DNA of 41,587 nt from Spirochaetia bacterium (GTDB lineage Bacteria > Spirochaetota > Spirochaetia > Treponematales > Treponemataceae), in contig CAAGIS010000204.1 in assembly GCA_900769985.1 (NCBI GenBank), positions 1 to 41,587 on the forward strand, written 5' to 3'. The translations under genes and the position numbers were made by a program. Below, one piece after another: positions 40,185 to 41,587 of this stretch (position 1 is the first letter of the stretch; the number at the start of each line of letters is the position of its first letter). The notes beneath the pieces are model-generated. The model was not told the origin of the DNA. It did not search any database and saw nothing but the letters and a program-made list of their open reading frames with translations.

Positions 40185-41252
40185 TTACGATCGGAGCAAA
40201 TTCTTTTTTACAAATCCGAAATAATTTTTTATCTCGATTTTTTGAAAATCCTTAGTCATCACCGTGCCTTCGAAATTTCCGAATATCAATGTATAAGTAT
40301 TTTTTGCAAGAAGAAAATTTGTTGAATGATTTTCGATTGATTTTGGCGTAAAAACAAGATCGACCATATTTTCCGTGTCCTGAATTACCCATTTTTCTGC
40401 AACGCCGAAAGTATGAGAAATTACGACAGACGGAAACAAAGTTATTTCATCGTCCACGAAAAGAAAATTATCGTTTGTGTAATCGTCGTCTTCGGGAGCG
40501 TAATCGTAATTTGCAAAATGGAAACCGATTTTTCTTCCTTCTGAATTGCAGATTAAATACGCAGAATCAGAATTTACTTTAAAAGAAGAATAAACTTTGT
40601 TCATCATCAGCATGCCAAGCCCCGGAGTTTCTTCAATCCAGTCAAGTTCCTTCTGTTTTTTGTCTGTTTTTAGTCCGCCTGTAACAACTAACGGAACAAA
40701 CCATGAAACCGCACAACGCCTCGTTGACGGAGCCGGAGAAACATTTAAAATCTGATGACTTTCTTTTTGGTCATAATCGGCGTGAACAACGCATTTTGCA
40801 CTTGGACGGGCATTATCACCGTGAACAGAAAAATTTAAAGAAATTCTGTTGATTTTTTTGCTCCAGAAAATTTTTACAAAACGCGATTTTCTGTAATTTG
40901 CACAAACTGATTCAACAATGTTTTTAGGAACAAAACGCCGCCTTGGACCGATTAAAGAATGATAGGAAAATTTTTGATTCGTATTTTTATTCCAAAACAC
41001 GACATCGGCCGTTCCCATAAGTTTTAAATCGGAAAATTCAACCATTCCGATATAATCGTCTAAATTAAATGCAAAAGATAAACTGCCTTTGATTCTTGTG
41101 TCAGTTATAAACGGCGGCAACGGAAAACCCGTAAAAGGTCCGCGGATTCCAGAAATATCTATTTTTTGAGGAGTTGAATTAAAAGTTCCAAAATTAATCT
41201 TATTGTGCCTGACCAACGCTTTTGGAGTTTTATCAATTTTTCTAAAAAACAT
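40185..41252 (-). CDS. DUF2804-like protein
   Basis: The 355-residue protein is beta-rich and shows the DUF2804 pattern: KINFGTFNSTPQKIDISGIR near the N-terminus, a central ISLNFSVHGDNARPS, then PSTRRCAVSWFVPLVVTGGL, IGFHFANYDYAPEDDD, and the terminal FGNFEGTVMTKDFQKIEI and NYFGFVKK. The family's biochemical role is not established; a lipocalin/carotenoid-hydratase-like fold has been suggested for related proteins. It is the first gene of the minus-strand run, and a sigma70-type promoter is visible upstream (41274-41302). No clear ribosome binding site precedes the ATG. Confidence 0.7.
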   Translation of the reverse strand: MFFRKIDKTPKALVRHNKINFGTFNSTPQKIDISGIRGPFTGFPLPPFITDTRIKGSLSFAFNLDDYIGMVEFSDLKLMGTADVVFWNKNTNQKFSYHSLIGPRRRFVPKNIVESVCANYRKSRFVKIFWSKKINRISLNFSVHGDNARPSAKCVVHADYDQKESHQILNVSPAPSTRRCAVSWFVPLVVTGGLKTDKKQKELDWIEETPGLGMLMMNKVYSSFKVNSDSAYLICNSEGRKIGFHFANYDYAPEDDDYTNDNFLFVDDEITLFPSVVISHTFGVAEKWVIQDTENMVDLVFTPKSIENHSTNFLLAKNTYTLIFGNFEGTVMTKDFQKIEIKNYFGFVKKNLLRS

Positions 41253-41273
41253 AATTTTATACTTTGAAGTACA

Positions 41274-41302
41274 ATTATAATGAAAATTTTACAAATTATC
41301 AA
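41274..41302 (-). promoter_or_regulatory. Sigma70-type promoter for the DUF2804-like gene
   Basis: On the minus strand TTGATA (41302-41297) and TATAAT (41279-41274) are separated by exactly 17 bp, about 21 bp before the ATG at 41252. The promoter is divergent from the one at 41376-41404. Confidence 0.6.
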
Positions 41303-41375
41303 ACTGTTTTTACATTATTTGCATTGCAGGACACAAATCGATTTCTCAAACTTTTTTTTTAATTTCACAAAAAGT

Positions 41376-41404
41376 TTGAATTCTTTTGCTGACAGGGATA
41401 TAAT
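41376..41404 (+). promoter_or_regulatory. Sigma70-type promoter immediately before the lipoprotein gene
   Basis: TTGAAT (41376-41381) and TATAAT (41399-41404) are separated by exactly 17 bp. The ATG at 41411 follows TATAAT by only 6 bp, so transcription should begin at or within a few bases of the start codon, giving a leaderless mRNA. Confidence 0.6.
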
Positions 41405-41410
41405 TTTTAT

Positions 41411-41587
41411 ATGACTTTTTTTTTAATTCCGGTGGTATGTATTTTTCTTTTTGGCTGCACGGTAACGACCGAATTTCCGCAATCTTATATTGAATTCGGA
41501 TTATGGCCGCAAAGTCTGAAAGCAGAAAATGTAAAAATCACAGAAGAACAGACAAAAATAAATGGTTTTACAGCTTTTAAAGGAAGC
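41411..41587 (+). CDS. Lipoprotein, 3' end outside window
   Basis: Fifty-nine codons are visible before the window ends. The product begins MTFFLIPVVCIFLFGC, a hydrophobic signal peptide with lipobox L13-F14-G15-C16, followed by a polar mature part (TVTTEFPQSYIEFGLWPQSL). The n-region has no Lys or Arg, which is unusual for a signal peptide. There is no Shine-Dalgarno sequence; the ATG is 6 bp from a TATAAT. The lipoprotein class is clear but the function cannot be judged from this fragment. Confidence 0.65.
   Translation, partial: MTFFLIPVVCIFLFGCTVTTEFPQSYIEFGLWPQSLKAENVKITEEQTKINGFTAFKGS

Noticed and set aside
1..41587. CRISPR array, tRNA or rRNA genes
   Set aside because: No regularly spaced repeats, cloverleaf-like sequence or rRNA-like stretch was noticed by eye on either strand.

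Overview
The window is AT-rich bacterial DNA that I assign to a spirochaete, most likely Treponema. The evidence is lipoprotein signal peptides with relaxed lipoboxes, a set of large host genes resembling conserved treponemal families, and a diversity-generating retroelement (DGR) laid out like the one known from Treponema denticola. This is inference from protein content; no rRNA or tRNA gene was seen.

Positions 1 to about 23726 are the late half of an HK97/lambda-like siphophage, presumably a prophage. The order is: HNH endonuclease and overlapping spanin pair; a second HNH protein and the small terminase; a small minus-strand operon of tiny membrane proteins; large terminase, RusA resolvase and a lysis cassette; portal, prohead protease and major capsid protein; head-tail joining proteins, tail tube and Gp15-like chaperone; tape measure; minor tail proteins like lambda M, L, K and a fused I/J tip protein. 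Integrase, repressor and replication genes are not in the window, so the left end of the element lies outside.

The phage region ends in a complete DGR: a DUF6273/C-lectin-like target gene with a variable repeat (VR) at its 3' end, avd, the template repeat (TR), a structured RNA spacer and a DGR-type reverse transcriptase. TR and VR align over 85 bp without gaps and differ at 12 positions, all of them adenine in TR. The target sits directly after the tail-tip gene, so the retroelement most likely diversifies the phage's receptor-binding protein. A tail-fibre-assembly-like gene follows.

Four exact copies of a 14-bp element, TTTTGACTATATAT, stand before the large terminase, prohead protease, tape measure and DGR target genes. 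They look like a phage-specific late promoter. The tip gene J carries an apparent one-base frameshift in a T-run that cuts off 59 residues. Several genes too short for routine callers are supported by ribosome binding sites, including a 33-residue membrane protein encoded antisense to the tail operon.

A minus-strand DDE transposase separates the phage from host DNA. From 25072 to 41252 all host genes are on the minus strand: DUF2804-like protein, an unknown 652-residue protein, a TPR/GAF/GGDEF diguanylate cyclase, a TetR regulator, a 2001-residue Ig-repeat surface protein, an outer-membrane-like protein, a degenerate HD-GYP membrane protein, and a tRNA-binding protein. The window ends in the start of a plus-strand lipoprotein gene.
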